A DNA stretch of 64,000 nt from Amazonocrinis nigriterrae CENA67. Lineage in GTDB: Bacteria; Cyanobacteriota; Cyanobacteriia; Cyanobacteriales; Nostocaceae. A program made the translations under genes and the position numbers. The DNA lies in contig NZ_JAECZC010000015.1 of assembly GCF_016056305.1 (NCBI RefSeq), positions 17,197 to 81,196 on the forward strand, written 5' to 3'. The notes under the pieces were generated by a model. That model searched no databases. It was given only the letters and a program-made list of their open reading frames with translations, and was not told the DNA's origin. This document shows, piece by piece, positions 47,439 to 57,125 of the stretch; position 1 is the first letter of the stretch; every line of letters starts with the position of its first letter.

Positions 47439-48275
47439 ATGACCAACCTCGAAGAATTTATTCAAGAAATTAACCGATTTGAAGCAATTATATCCGAGTG
47501 GGATGAAAGCCAAAGATGCGTAGCAGTAGGTCTAAAAACGGCAATTGAAGCTTTACATAAAGAAGCTTTGACACGCTTGATTAAAAGTCTCAAGCAAGAA
47601 TCAATGTCAGCTTTGCGTCTTGCTGTTACTGATGAAGTAGTGTATGCCGTACTGCTTTACCATGAACTAGTCAAACCACCCATTGTAGAACGCATTCAGA
47701 CAGCCCTTGAGGAAGTTCGCCCAAGTTTAAAAAGTCATAACGGAGATATAGAACTGGTAGCTTTTAAACCACCAGATACTGTAGAAGTTAGGTTAATAGG
47801 AACTTGCAGCAGTTGTCCGGCTTCAACTTTAACTTTATCTCAAGGAGTAGAACAGGCAATTAAAAACCATTGCTCTGAAATCACCAAAGTAATTGCTGTT
47901 AATAACACTTCTATTGTCCACAAAACCAATTCTGGTTTAATCAGTCCATTTTCTCCACAAATAACTTCTACTTGGGTCAAAGTAGCAAATATTGAAGAAC
48001 TTCCCGATTTTGGCGTATTGGTAAAAAAACTTGTTGGTCATTCACTAATTTTATATCGTCAAGGCAAGAAGGTTACCTGTTACTCTAATGCTTGTACTCA
48101 CTTAGCATCTCCTCTAGATACAGGTAAGGTAGAAAATGGTATTATTACCTGTCCTTCTCATGGATTCCAATATAATTTACTAACTGGTGAATGCCTAACT
48201 GCTGCTGATGTTCGTTTACAGTCACATCCAGTAAAGATTAAAGGGGAGAAGGTTTTTGTAAAAAAAATAAAATGA
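47439..48275 (+). CDS. NFU-Rieske fusion protein, hyp cluster
   Basis: 278 aa, three parts. The N-terminal about 85 residues are helical. An NFU domain follows (ERIQTALEEVRPSLKSHNGD with IGTCSSCPASTLTL, CxxC). The C-terminal Rieske-type [2Fe-2S] domain has CYSNACTHLASPLD and ITCPSHGFQYNLLTG (CxH and CxxH). The combination suggests Fe-S cluster delivery or electron transfer, proposed for HupS maturation. Orthologous to the alr0692-type gene of PCC 7120 by layout. Confidence 0.88.
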   Translation: MTNLEEFIQEINRFEAIISEWDESQRCVAVGLKTAIEALHKEALTRLIKSLKQESMSALRLAVTDEVVYAVLLYHELVKPPIVERIQTALEEVRPSLKSHNGDIELVAFKPPDTVEVRLIGTCSSCPASTLTLSQGVEQAIKNHCSEITKVIAVNNTSIVHKTNSGLISPFSPQITSTWVKVANIEELPDFGVLVKKLVGHSLILYRQGKKVTCYSNACTHLASPLDTGKVENGIITCPSHGFQYNLLTGECLTAADVRLQSHPVKIKGEKVFVKKIK

Positions 48276-48351
48276 GAGAAAGGTAATTTCAAATTGGAAT
48301 TCCTCATACATTTGTTTCACAGCGTTAACTGCGGTTTTTGTATATCATATT

Positions 48352-49638
48352 GTGATTACTCCTACACCAAAATTACCCTCAGAAGTCACAGCTAATTTAC
48401 AAAAATTACCTTTGTCACCTAAAGGTGCAGAGGTAATTTTAGGTAATATTTTAGAACCAGAAATATTAGCAATACCGCTAGCGCCTAGTCCCACAACAAT
48501 GTTTGGCCCTCGTGGTGCTTGTTTATTCACAAATGGATCATTGTGGGTATCAGATACAGGGCATCATCGTTTATTGGGATGGCGTAATTTACCTACTAGA
48601 GATAGTCAAAGCGCTGATTGGGTAATTGGACAACCAGACTTTTACCATGAAGGACAAAATGCTAAAGGCAAATTGGGAAAGGCAACTCTGAGTGTACCAA
48701 CTGGAATTTGTGCTTGTGAAAAAGGATTAGCAGTAGCAGATGCTTGGAATCATAGAATTTTAATTTGGAAAAATTTACCAGAAGATAGCAATGTTCCAGC
48801 AGATTTGGTGTTAGGGCAAGCTAATTTTACTGAAAACGAACCAAACCGAGGAAATCAAGCAGCATCAGCCAATACAATGCATTGGCCTTACGGCATTTTT
48901 TATCATCAAGGGCGGCTATTTGTTGCTGATACAGGCAATCGACGGGTATTAATTTGGCATCAAATGCCGACAGAAAATGGTCAACCAGCCGATTTAGTTC
49001 TGGGACAACCAGATATGATATCTCGTAATGAAAACGGGGGCAGTTCTCCAACTGCGGCGAGTATGCGTTGGTGTCATGATATTACCTTTTGGGGAGACAA
49101 TTTAGTTGTTACTGATGCAGGTAATCATCGTGTGATGATTTGGCAAGGAATGCCAACAGAAAATAATGCCCCTTGTGCTGTGGTGTTAGGACAAAAAAGC
49201 TTTGATTTTGTGGAAATGAATCAAGGGCATTATGTCCCTAGTGGTAGTAGTTTGAGTATGCCTTATGGTGTTGGGGTTGCAGGTGATTGGCTGATAGTTG
49301 CAGATACTGCTAACTCCCGGTTGCTAGGATGGAGAAAGCCAGCATCAATATTATCATTACAGGGTGCGGTGGCGGATGCGATCGCTGGACAATTAAATTT
49401 TCAAAGTAAGGGAGAAAATCGCAATTTTGGATTGCCAAAGCGAGATAGTTTCAATTGGTGTTATGGCATAAAAATATGTGGTGACACTGCTGTAATAGCT
49501 GATTCTGGAAATAATCGAGTTTTGTTGTGGAGGTTCGATGAAAAAATTAACCACAAAGACGAGGCAGCGCGTTGGGGAGACAGCGCCGTGGGCGGGTTTC
49601 CCGACTTGAGGCGACTGTCGTCGGCTTTGCCGACTTGA
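48352..49638 (+). CDS. NHL-repeat beta-propeller protein, hyp cluster
   Basis: 428 aa starting at GTG. NHL repeats recur about every 60 residues: LWVSDTGHHRLLGWRNLP, LAVADAWNHRILIWKNLP, LFVADTGNRRVLIWHQMP, LVVTDAGNHRVMIWQGMP, LIVADTANSRLLGWRKP and AVIADSGNNRVLLWRFD, giving a six-bladed propeller. The last about 26 residues (from NHKDEAARWG) are encoded by a dispersed repeat and look foreign to the fold. Probably a protein-binding partner in hydrogenase maturation; function not shown. Confidence 0.88.
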   Translation: MITPTPKLPSEVTANLQKLPLSPKGAEVILGNILEPEILAIPLAPSPTTMFGPRGACLFTNGSLWVSDTGHHRLLGWRNLPTRDSQSADWVIGQPDFYHEGQNAKGKLGKATLSVPTGICACEKGLAVADAWNHRILIWKNLPEDSNVPADLVLGQANFTENEPNRGNQAASANTMHWPYGIFYHQGRLFVADTGNRRVLIWHQMPTENGQPADLVLGQPDMISRNENGGSSPTAASMRWCHDITFWGDNLVVTDAGNHRVMIWQGMPTENNAPCAVVLGQKSFDFVEMNQGHYVPSGSSLSMPYGVGVAGDWLIVADTANSRLLGWRKPASILSLQGAVADAIAGQLNFQSKGENRNFGLPKRDSFNWCYGIKICGDTAVIADSGNNRVLLWRFDEKINHKDEAARWGDSAVGGFPDLRRLSSALPT

Positions 49639-49655
49639 AGCGACTGCCGTCACTA
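49560..49655. repeat. Dispersed repeat covering the NHL gene end
   Basis: Two units of the GACTTGAAGCGACTG family (GGCGGGTTTCCCGACTTGAG and GGCTTTGCCGACTTGAAGCG) lie at 49591-49650. Flanking ACCACAAAGAC and ACTAAGACACAAAGG are common post-gene sequences in this genome. Confidence 0.6.
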
Positions 49656-49692
49656 AGACACAAAGGAAATAAAAGTAGTAGCCTAGGTGCTT

Positions 49693-52059
49693 ATGGCGAT
49701 TGAGGAAATTAGAGTTCGTGGTACTGTTCAGGGGGTAGGATTTCGCCCTACTGTATATCGTCTTGCTAAAGCCTATGGGTTACGGGGAGATGTTTGTAAT
49801 GATGGTGAAGGTGTTTTAATTCGAGTAGCTGGTAGTGAAGAAGCTTTAACAGAATTTATTACTAAATTACAACAAGAATGTCCGCCGTTGGCTAAAATTC
49901 AACAACTGAAACGAACTGTTTATAAAGGTGAATTTAAATTTGATGATTTTGTAATTTCTAATAGTGTTAATAATGCTATTAAAACAGAAATTGCTCCTGA
50001 TGCTGCTACTTGTCCACAATGCCAACAAGAAATCTTTGACCCCTTTAGTCGCTTTTACCGCTACCCTTTTACTAACTGCACTCATTGCGGCCCGCGTCTG
50101 AGTATTATTCGCACCATTCCTTATGATAGATGCAATACCAGTATGTCTGCGTTTAGCATGTGTCCCGAATGTGCAAAGGAATACCACAATATTGAAAATC
50201 GTCGCTTTCATGCCCAACCTATAGCTTGCCATATCTGCGGGCCCAAAGCTTGGTTAGAACGTGCTGACGGTAAACCTGTCACCGCGTCGATGTTCTCTAT
50301 GCTGGATGATGTTGATGCAGTTTGTACCTTATTGCAAAGAGGGGAAATTGTAGCAATTAAGGGTTTAGGTGGTATTCATTTAGCTTGCGATGCAACACAG
50401 GAAACAGCTGTACAAAAACTACGCCAGCGGAAAAAGCGCTATCATAAACCCTTTGCTTTAATGGCGCGGGATATATCAGTAATTGAAGCATACTGTAACA
50501 TCAACGCTAAAGAAAAAGAATTATTGACAAGTCCTGCTGCACCTATTGTTTTACTGCAAAAGAAAACAGTTTATTCTTTGCTAAATACTCAATATTCAAT
50601 TGCATCTTCAGTAGCACCAAGGCAAAATACCCTTGGTTTCATGTTACCTTATACGCCTTTACATCATTTAATTCTTAAGCGGATGAACCGCCCAATTGTT
50701 TTAACAAGTGGGAATCTTTCCGATGAACCGCAATGTATTAATAATGATGAAGTGCGAGATAAACTAGGCAAAATAGCTGATTATTTCCTCCTTCATAATC
50801 GGGCGATCGTCAATAGAGTAGATGATTCTGTTGTTCGAGTTGTCGGCGATAAAGTGCAAACAATTCGCCGTGCTAGAGGATACGCACCCGCGCCTATTAG
50901 TTTACCGCCAGGATTTGAGAATGTGCCGCCAATTTTAGCAATGGGCAGCGAATTAAAAAATACCTTTTGCTTATTACAAGAGAAAAAAGCAATTTTATCT
51001 CAACATTTGGGAGATTTAGAAAACGCTGCGGCTTTTAATGCTTATCAAGATACGTTGAATTTATACTTAAATTTATTTGAACATCAGCCAAATGCCATAG
51101 CCATCGACAAACACCCAGAATATCTTGCAAGTAAACTTGGTAAAGAACTAGCATCAGCCAATAAAATTAAACTGTATTCCATCCAACATCATCACGCCCA
51201 TATTGCTGCTTGTATGGCAGAAAATGCAATTCCTTTAGATTCGCCACCAGTTTTAGGTATTGCTTTAGATGGATTAGGTTATGGCGAAGACGGTACAATC
51301 TGGGGTGGAGAATTTCTATTAGCAGATTATCGCCAATTCCAGCGCCTAGCAACATTTAAACCTGTGGCAATGATTGGTGGTGAACAAGCAATTTATCAAC
51401 CTTGGCGTAATACCTATGCCCAGTTACTCGCCGCTAACCTTTGGAATAATTGTCAACAACAATATGCCGAGTTAGAAGTTGTAAAACTTTTGCAACAAAA
51501 ACCACTCAAACTCATCAATCAACTTATAGAAAAAAGAATTAACTCACCTTCAGCCTCTTCAGTAGGACGGTTATTCGATGCATTAGCAGCAGCCATTGGC
51601 ATTTGTCTAGAAGAATGTAGCTATGAAGGACAAGCCGCTATTGAAATGGAATCCCTAGTGGATATTAATAAATTAAATAATTGTGAAGAAACCAAAAAAT
51701 ACCATTTTAAATTTAGTTTATTAGATAATATTTACTGTATAGATCCAGCCCCCATGTGGCAAGCTTTACTAAATGACTTACAGCAGCAGATTCCTAAAAA
51801 AATTATAGCTACAAAATTTCATATCAGTTTAGCCAATGCCATAGTAGAAATGGTTAACATCCTTCGTCAAGAAAATCTGATTAATCAAGTTGTCCTCACA
51901 GGAGGAGTATTTCAAAATACTATTTTATTAGAGCAAGTAACCAACCGCCTACAATCCTTAAAAATTGATGTACTAACACAGAGCTTACTTCCTGCAAATG
52001 ACGGCAGCTTATCTCTAGGACAAGCCATCATTACAGCCGCCCAATTAATGAATAATTAA
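49693..52059 (+). CDS. hypF: HypF, carbamoyltransferase for the NiFe CN ligand
   Basis: 788 aa; makes the carbamoyl donor that HypE converts to the cyanide ligand. Domains in order: acylphosphatase (IRVRGTVQGVGFRPTVYRLA), two Cys-rich zinc units (CPQCQQEIFDPFSRF, CTHCGPR, CPECAKEYH, CHICGP), YrdC-like (KRYHKPFALMARDISV) and a Kae1-like carbamoyltransferase (IQHHHAHIAACMAEN, GLGYGEDGTIWGGEF, VLTGGVFQN). ATG 49693 chosen over a GTG two codons upstream. Head of the core hypFCDEAB run. Confidence 0.97.
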   Translation: MAIEEIRVRGTVQGVGFRPTVYRLAKAYGLRGDVCNDGEGVLIRVAGSEEALTEFITKLQQECPPLAKIQQLKRTVYKGEFKFDDFVISNSVNNAIKTEIAPDAATCPQCQQEIFDPFSRFYRYPFTNCTHCGPRLSIIRTIPYDRCNTSMSAFSMCPECAKEYHNIENRRFHAQPIACHICGPKAWLERADGKPVTASMFSMLDDVDAVCTLLQRGEIVAIKGLGGIHLACDATQETAVQKLRQRKKRYHKPFALMARDISVIEAYCNINAKEKELLTSPAAPIVLLQKKTVYSLLNTQYSIASSVAPRQNTLGFMLPYTPLHHLILKRMNRPIVLTSGNLSDEPQCINNDEVRDKLGKIADYFLLHNRAIVNRVDDSVVRVVGDKVQTIRRARGYAPAPISLPPGFENVPPILAMGSELKNTFCLLQEKKAILSQHLGDLENAAAFNAYQDTLNLYLNLFEHQPNAIAIDKHPEYLASKLGKELASANKIKLYSIQHHHAHIAACMAENAIPLDSPPVLGIALDGLGYGEDGTIWGGEFLLADYRQFQRLATFKPVAMIGGEQAIYQPWRNTYAQLLAANLWNNCQQQYAELEVVKLLQQKPLKLINQLIEKRINSPSASSVGRLFDALAAAIGICLEECSYEGQAAIEMESLVDINKLNNCEETKKYHFKFSLLDNIYCIDPAPMWQALLNDLQQQIPKKIIATKFHISLANAIVEMVNILRQENLINQVVLTGGVFQNTILLEQVTNRLQSLKIDVLTQSLLPANDGSLSLGQAIITAAQLMNN

Positions 52060-52147
52060 TAATATTAACCACTTTCTCTTAACAAATCTTTTCTCTGCGC
52101 CCTCTGCGTCTGGTGCGGTTCGTTCATCTTCAAAAAGGAAAATAAAA

Positions 52148-52396
52148 ATGTGTTTAGGAATTCCCGGACAAATCATCGAAATAACTAACGCCAACCACAA
52201 ATTAGCCATCGTCAACATTGGTGGAGTCAAACGCCAAGTAAATATTGCCTGCATAGTTGACGAACAACATCCTCCAGAAGCATGTATAGGAGATTGGGTA
52301 TTAGTTCATGTTGGCTTCGCCATGAATAGAATTAACGAACAAGAAGCCGCAGAAACCTTAAAACTATTACAAGAACTAGCAGAAATTACTAATTAA
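52148..52396 (+). CDS. hypC: HypC, hydrogenase maturation chaperone
   Basis: 82-aa HypC: MCLGIPGQIIEI with the essential Cys2, GGVKRQVNIACIVDEQ, GDWVLVHVGFAMNRINEQEA. It binds HypD and the HupL precursor during Fe(CN)2CO transfer. Start supported by AAAAAGGAAAATAAAA. Lies between hypF and hypD. Confidence 0.97.
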   Translation: MCLGIPGQIIEITNANHKLAIVNIGGVKRQVNIACIVDEQHPPEACIGDWVLVHVGFAMNRINEQEAAETLKLLQELAEITN

Positions 52397-52469
52397 AATT
52401 CTTCTTTCTCTTCTTCCTTCGTGTCCTTTGTGTCCTTTGCGGTTCGTTACCTCTTATTCCCCACTTCCT

Positions 52470-53621
52470 ATGAAATATGTAGACGAATTTCGAGAACCAG
52501 AAAAAGCTGAAGCCTTACGCCGCCAAATTGCAAAATTAAGCCAGCAGCTAGAAAAACCAATCAAAATTATGGAAGTATGTGGCGGACATACCCACTCCAT
52601 CTTTAAATATGGTATCGAAGAAATTCTACCCGAAACCATCGAGTTAATTCATGGGCCTGGTTGTCCAGTATGCGTCATGCCAAAAGGGAGATTAGATGAT
52701 GCGATCGCAATCTCCCAAAATCATAACGTCATCTTGGCTACCTTTGGCGATACTATGCGCGTTCCCGGTTCCAAAACCAGCTTACTCCAAGCCAAAGCCC
52801 AAGGCGCAGACATACGTATGGTGTACTCACCGCTAGACAGCCTGCAAATTGCTAAAGACAACCCCGATAAAGAAATCGTCTTTTTCGCCCTCGGCTTTGA
52901 AACTACAGCCCCCAGCACAGCCTTCACAATTTTGCAAGCAGCAGCCGAAAAAATTCATAACTTTAGTATGTTTTGTAATCACGTCCTCGTGATACCCGCC
53001 CTGCAAGCATTATTAAATAATCCTGATTTGCAACTAGATGGATTTGTCGGCCCTGGTCATGTCAGCATGGTAATTGGTACAGACCCTTATGAATTTATTG
53101 CCCAACAATATCATAAACCAATTGTAATTTCTGGATTTGAACCATTAGATATACTTCAATCAATTTGGATGCTGTTACAACAGCTAATTGAAAATCGTTG
53201 TGAAGTGGAAAACCAATATAACCGACTAGTAGAAAAAGCTGGTAATCCAGTAGCATTAAATGCCATGAACCATGTTTTTATTGTACGAGAAAACTTTGAT
53301 TGGCGTGGCTTAGGTGACATACCTTATTCAGGCTTAAAAATCCATCCTGATTATGCACAATTTGATGCAGAACTAAAATTTACCATTCCAAACCGCAAAG
53401 TTGCTGACCATAAAGCTTGTCAATGTGGAGAAATCCTTAAAGGAGTTTTAAAACCTTGGCAATGTAAAGTATTTGGTACAGCTTGTACTCCAGAAACACC
53501 CATTGGTACTTGTATGGTATCTTCCGAAGGTGCTTGTGCAGCTTATTACAAATACGGAAGATTTTCCCATCTTGCTAATAAAAAAATTGCTGAACAAGAA
53601 ATGATAATTCTAACGCCATAA
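52470..53621 (+). CDS. hypD: HypD, Fe(CN)2CO assembly factor
   Basis: 383 aa with a [4Fe-4S] cluster; assembles the iron ligand set with HypC. Conserved motifs: IMEVCGGHTHSIFKYGI, HGPGCPVCVMPKG, ALGFETTAPSTA, GFVGPGHVSMVIG, and C-terminal Cys residues in DHKACQCGEILKG and FGTACTPETPIGTCMVSSEG. ATG 52470; the open frame to 52428 is non-homologous. Confidence 0.97.
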   Translation: MKYVDEFREPEKAEALRRQIAKLSQQLEKPIKIMEVCGGHTHSIFKYGIEEILPETIELIHGPGCPVCVMPKGRLDDAIAISQNHNVILATFGDTMRVPGSKTSLLQAKAQGADIRMVYSPLDSLQIAKDNPDKEIVFFALGFETTAPSTAFTILQAAAEKIHNFSMFCNHVLVIPALQALLNNPDLQLDGFVGPGHVSMVIGTDPYEFIAQQYHKPIVISGFEPLDILQSIWMLLQQLIENRCEVENQYNRLVEKAGNPVALNAMNHVFIVRENFDWRGLGDIPYSGLKIHPDYAQFDAELKFTIPNRKVADHKACQCGEILKGVLKPWQCKVFGTACTPETPIGTCMVSSEGACAAYYKYGRFSHLANKKIAEQEMIILTP

Positions 53622-53686
53622 CCTAAGATGAAAGTGACCAACCCAAACCTTACAACACAATCATCTTGTGATTGGAGTACAATCAT

Positions 53687-53902
53687 ATGCCATTCGTTAC
53701 AGTCAAAATTGCCCGTGGTCATTCCATCGAAAAAAAACGGCGACTAGTAGAAGCCCTAACCAATGCCTTAGTTTCAGCGTTAGATACTAAACCAGAATGG
53801 ATAACTATTCACATTGATGAATTTGAACGCGAGAATTGGGCTGTAGGTGGTCTATTACACTCCGATAGACATCGTGGTAGACATGACGAAGCAGGCAGAT
53901 AA
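53687..53902 (+). CDS. 4-oxalocrotonate tautomerase-family protein
   Basis: 71-aa tautomerase: MPFVTVKIARGHSIEKKRRL with the catalytic Pro2 (Pro1 after Met removal), then VEALTNALVSALDTKPEWIT, HIDEFERENWAVGGLLHSDR. Members of this family sit inside the hyp cluster in other Nostocales, between hypD and hypE, but no hydrogenase role is known. An open extension of five codons precedes the ATG and is rejected because Pro must be second. Confidence 0.88.
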   Translation: MPFVTVKIARGHSIEKKRRLVEALTNALVSALDTKPEWITIHIDEFERENWAVGGLLHSDRHRGRHDEAGR

Positions 53903-53994
53903 GATATAGTTAGCAAATTGTAGGGTGTATGAATTTGGTAAGATTTACACACCCTACAATATGATATCCAAACAATTTGTAAAAAACTTTAACA

Positions 53995-55098
53995 ATGGAT
54001 ATTTCTTTAAATAAATCAACTAAAAATACCCTTTTTCAAAAAATAGAACAAGTCCGCCGCCGCCAAGGAAAAGTTCAAGATACGCATATCACCCTCGCAC
54101 ATGGTAGCGGTGGTAAAGCAATGCGCGATTTAATTGATGATATCTTTGTCAGTAGTTTTGATAATCCGATTCTCTCACAGTTAGAAGACCAAGCTAGTTT
54201 GAATTTATCTAATCTTCTACAACAAGGAGATAGACTGGCTTTCACCACTGATTCCTATGTTGTAGATCCTTTATTTTTTCCTGGTAGTGATATTGGTGAA
54301 TTAGCTGTAAATGGTACAATTAATGATTTAGCTGTCAGCGGTGCTAAACCGTTATATCTCACCTGTAGCGTTATTTTAGAAGAAGGTTTACCTGTGGAAA
54401 TTTTGCGGCGTGTTGCTAAAAGTATGAAAGCAGCCGCGAATAAAGCTGGTGTGCAAATCGTTACCGGTGATACTAAAGTTGTACATCGTGGTGCTGCTGA
54501 TAAACTATTTATTAATACTGCTGGTATTGGCGTTATTCTGGCGGGAGTCAGCATTTCCGCCCACAATATTCAACCTGGAGATGTAGTAATTATTAATGGT
54601 GAATTAGGCAATCATGGTACAGCAATTTTAATTGCCCGTGGGGAGTTAGCATTAGAAACCGATATTGAAAGTGACTGTCAACCGTTGCATAATTTAGTCG
54701 AAACTATCCTCAAAGTTTGCCCACAAGTACATGCAATGCGGGATGCTACACGGGGGGGGTTAGCCACAGTTTTAAATGAATTTGCCCTCAGTTCTAATGT
54801 AGGGATTCGTATTAATGAAGAGTCTATACCAGTGCGTGAAGAAGTTCAAGGAGTTTGCGAAATCTTAGGTTTAGATCCGTTATATCTAGCGAATGAAGGT
54901 AAGCTGGTAGTGGTGGTTGCACGAGAGAATGCTGAGGCTGTTTTATCAGCGATGAAATCTCACCCCGCAGGTAAAGATGCTTGTATCATTGGTGAAGTTA
55001 TTGCTTCACCCCCAGGGGTTGTCTTTTTAAAAACCGCTTTTGGTACTGAAAGAATTGTGGATATGTTGGTAGGTGAACAATTGCCACGAATTTGTTAA
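53995..55098 (+). CDS. hypE: HypE, thiocyanate-forming dehydratase
   Basis: 367 aa of the PurM-like ATP-binding family; dehydrates its C-terminal thiocarbamate to thiocyanate for the Fe ligand. It has ITLAHGSGGKAMRDLIDD, FTTDSYVVDPLFFPG, DLAVSGAKPLYLTC, MRDATRGGLATVLNE and the obligate C-terminal PRIC with the modified Cys. The spacer before it has an inverted TAGGGTGT/ACACCCTA repeat (53922-53959). Confidence 0.96.
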   Translation: MDISLNKSTKNTLFQKIEQVRRRQGKVQDTHITLAHGSGGKAMRDLIDDIFVSSFDNPILSQLEDQASLNLSNLLQQGDRLAFTTDSYVVDPLFFPGSDIGELAVNGTINDLAVSGAKPLYLTCSVILEEGLPVEILRRVAKSMKAAANKAGVQIVTGDTKVVHRGAADKLFINTAGIGVILAGVSISAHNIQPGDVVIINGELGNHGTAILIARGELALETDIESDCQPLHNLVETILKVCPQVHAMRDATRGGLATVLNEFALSSNVGIRINEESIPVREEVQGVCEILGLDPLYLANEGKLVVVVARENAEAVLSAMKSHPAGKDACIIGEVIASPPGVVFLKTAFGTERIVDMLVGEQLPRIC

Positions 55099-55201
55099 TT
55101 GAACCACAAAGACACAGAGACACAAAGAAAGAGAATGCTTAAAGGAGTAGTGTGCAAGAAAAGATTTATATGCAATTGGTATAATTTTAATAATTTTCTC
55201 T

Positions 55202-55543
55202 ATGCATGAACTAGGAATTACACAAAATATTGTGGTAATTGTTTCTGAACATGCCAAAGCTAAAAAAGTTTTACGAGTTGTGTTAGAAATTGGCAAACTT
55301 TCAGCAATTATGCCTGATGCTGTGCAATTTTGTTTTGATATTTGTACTCAAGGGACAGTTTTAGAAGGTTCGACTTTAGAAATTATAGAAATACCTGGTT
55401 TAGCACGATGTCGGCAATGTGGTACTGAAATAGCTTTGGATAAACCGTTTGGTGTTTGTAACTGTGGTAGCGTGCATTTAGATTTAATAACTGGTGAAGA
55501 ACTAAAAATTAAGGAAATAGAAATAGAGGAAGTATGTGTGTAA
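55202..55543 (+). CDS. hypA: HypA, Ni-insertion metallochaperone
   Basis: 113 aa: MHELGITQNIVVIVSEHAKA with the Ni-binding His2, and a zinc site of two CxxC-type pairs (ARCRQCGTEI and GVCNCGS). Works with HypB to insert nickel in the HupL precursor. It overlaps hypB by 10 bp in another frame, so translation is coupled. Confidence 0.95.
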   Translation: MHELGITQNIVVIVSEHAKAKKVLRVVLEIGKLSAIMPDAVQFCFDICTQGTVLEGSTLEIIEIPGLARCRQCGTEIALDKPFGVCNCGSVHLDLITGEELKIKEIEIEEVCV

Positions 55544-56409
55544 CTTGTGGTTGTTCTGATGATAGTGAAGGGAAAGTTACTAATTTAGAAACAGGTGAAT
55601 TTGAACACAACCATCATCACCATACTCACACTTTACCTGATGGTACTGTAATTACTCATTCACATAGTCACGACACTCATAGCGAAGTATCTCAAATTCA
55701 CGCCAAAATTCATAATACAACTATATCTTTAGAACAAGATATTTTAGCAAAAAATAATCTAATTGCAGCCCAAAATCGGGGTTGGTTCAAAGGGCGAAAT
55801 ATTCTTGCTTTAAATTTAATGAGTTCTCCTGGTGCAGGAAAAACAACTCTTTTAACGCAAACTATCAATGATTTAAAACATCAGCTTACCATTAGTGTTA
55901 TTGAAGGCGACCAAGAAACAACTAATGACGCTCAAAAAATTAGAGAAACAGGTTGTAAAGTTATCCAAATTAATACGGGGACAGGCTGTCATCTGGATGC
56001 ATCAATGATAGACAGGGGTTTACAACAACTAAATCCACCTTTGAACTCAGTTGTGATGATTGAAAATGTGGGAAATTTGGTTTGTCCCGCTTTATTTGAT
56101 TTAGGAGAACAGGCAAAAGTAGTAATTCTTTCGGTGACAGAGGGAGAAGATAAACCGATAAAATATCCCCATATGTTTCGTGCTAGTGAGATTATGATTC
56201 TCACTAAAATTGACTTGCTACCTTACGTGCAGTTTGATGTGCAAAAATGTATAGAATATGCGCGACAGGTTAATCCGCATATTGAGATTTTTCAGGTTTC
56301 TGCAAAAACTGGCATAGGATTAGATAATTGGTATAAATGGCTATCTGAAAAGTCCACAAACTTGTCAAATCCAGAATTTCTCACAAGTGAGGAAAAATCA
56401 TTAATATAA
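55534..56409 (+). CDS. hypB: HypB, GTPase and Ni-binding chaperone
   Basis: 291 aa. The N-terminal MCVTCGCSDD Cys motif is followed by His-rich nickel storage (NHHHHTHTLPDGTVITHSHS, HDTHSEV). The GTPase core has NLMSSPGAGKTTLLTQTI (P-loop), VIEGDQETTNDA, ENVGNLVCPALFDLGE and NKXD-like LTKIDLLPY. Last gene of the maturation cluster; a palindromic dispersed repeat follows at 56522. Confidence 0.96.
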   Translation: MCVTCGCSDDSEGKVTNLETGEFEHNHHHHTHTLPDGTVITHSHSHDTHSEVSQIHAKIHNTTISLEQDILAKNNLIAAQNRGWFKGRNILALNLMSSPGAGKTTLLTQTINDLKHQLTISVIEGDQETTNDAQKIRETGCKVIQINTGTGCHLDASMIDRGLQQLNPPLNSVVMIENVGNLVCPALFDLGEQAKVVILSVTEGEDKPIKYPHMFRASEIMILTKIDLLPYVQFDVQKCIEYARQVNPHIEIFQVSAKTGIGLDNWYKWLSEKSTNLSNPEFLTSEEKSLI

Positions 56410-56521
56410 TCAATATTCAGGGTAGTCCAATTTATACATCAATTATTTAGTCAGGAAACCGATACCAAACTACTATAAATTTTTGCTGATTTAGATTTTC
56501 AACGTTTTTCATCCCTCTTCT

Positions 56522-56620
56522 TTCAAGCTTTGTGATATGACCGTGGTCATATGTGTTAGGACACGGCTATATCACAAAGCCTTGAAATAACTGGGTTTTT
56601 ACTCAGCACTTTGCTATAAA
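56522..56620. repeat. MITE-like palindromic repeat
   Basis: TTTCAAGCTTTGTGATAT at 56521-56538 pairs imperfectly with ATATCACAAAGCCTTGAAA (about 56569-56587), with CCGTGGTCATATGTGTTAGG between. A tail TTTTTACTCAGCACTTTGCT is shared with 8351-8490, where the unit is split by another repeat. Confidence 0.65.
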
Positions 56621-56647
56621 TCTGGGAAGAGGGTACTTTAAGAGGGG

Positions 56648-56887
56648 CTATGAATTAGATGATTTATCCTGCGATGATTTATCTTGCTTTACTTTTTTGA
56701 GTAATTCTATGTAGACATTAACCTCATTAACTTCTAAATCATGTTCAACTTTAGTTACTCTCCATTTATCCTTTTTTATGTAAATTTCCTCTCCTATTCT
56801 GGGAACAAATTGTAGATCATAGAACTTTTTAAGAAAATCTTTTTGATTTTCTTCCCATAAGATTACTTTGGCTACTTCTTTGCTCAT
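56648..56887 (-). CDS. Hypothetical protein
   Basis: 79 aa: MSKEVAKVILWEENQKDFLK, KFYDLQFVPRIGEEIYIKKD, KWRVTKVEHDLEVNEVNVYI, and a Lys/Gln/Asp/Ser repeat tail. The VPRIGEEI...KWRVTKVEH pattern resembles small beta-barrel proteins of unknown function that begin with an IGE turn. It stands alone, with 238 bp of gene-free spacer upstream. Confidence 0.6.
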   Translation of the reverse strand: MSKEVAKVILWEENQKDFLKKFYDLQFVPRIGEEIYIKKDKWRVTKVEHDLEVNEVNVYIELLKKVKQDKSSQDKSSNS

Positions 56888-57125
56888 TGGTTATCCTTTT
56901 TTGCTACTAAATTAAGTCAGTACTTTAATGACATATATTAAGCAACTTTATCTTACTAATTCAACTTAATACGGTAGTTAAAGCCACATTAAACCCATTT
57001 GTAAAAAGAATGTGAGAGATAGATTCACCCAACCCAGACACACAAAGCAATTCTCAACCCCAAATCTCAAATCCCAAATACGGTATAGTTAAGGATAAAA
57101 ATAAAAATATACTTGCAAGACTAAA

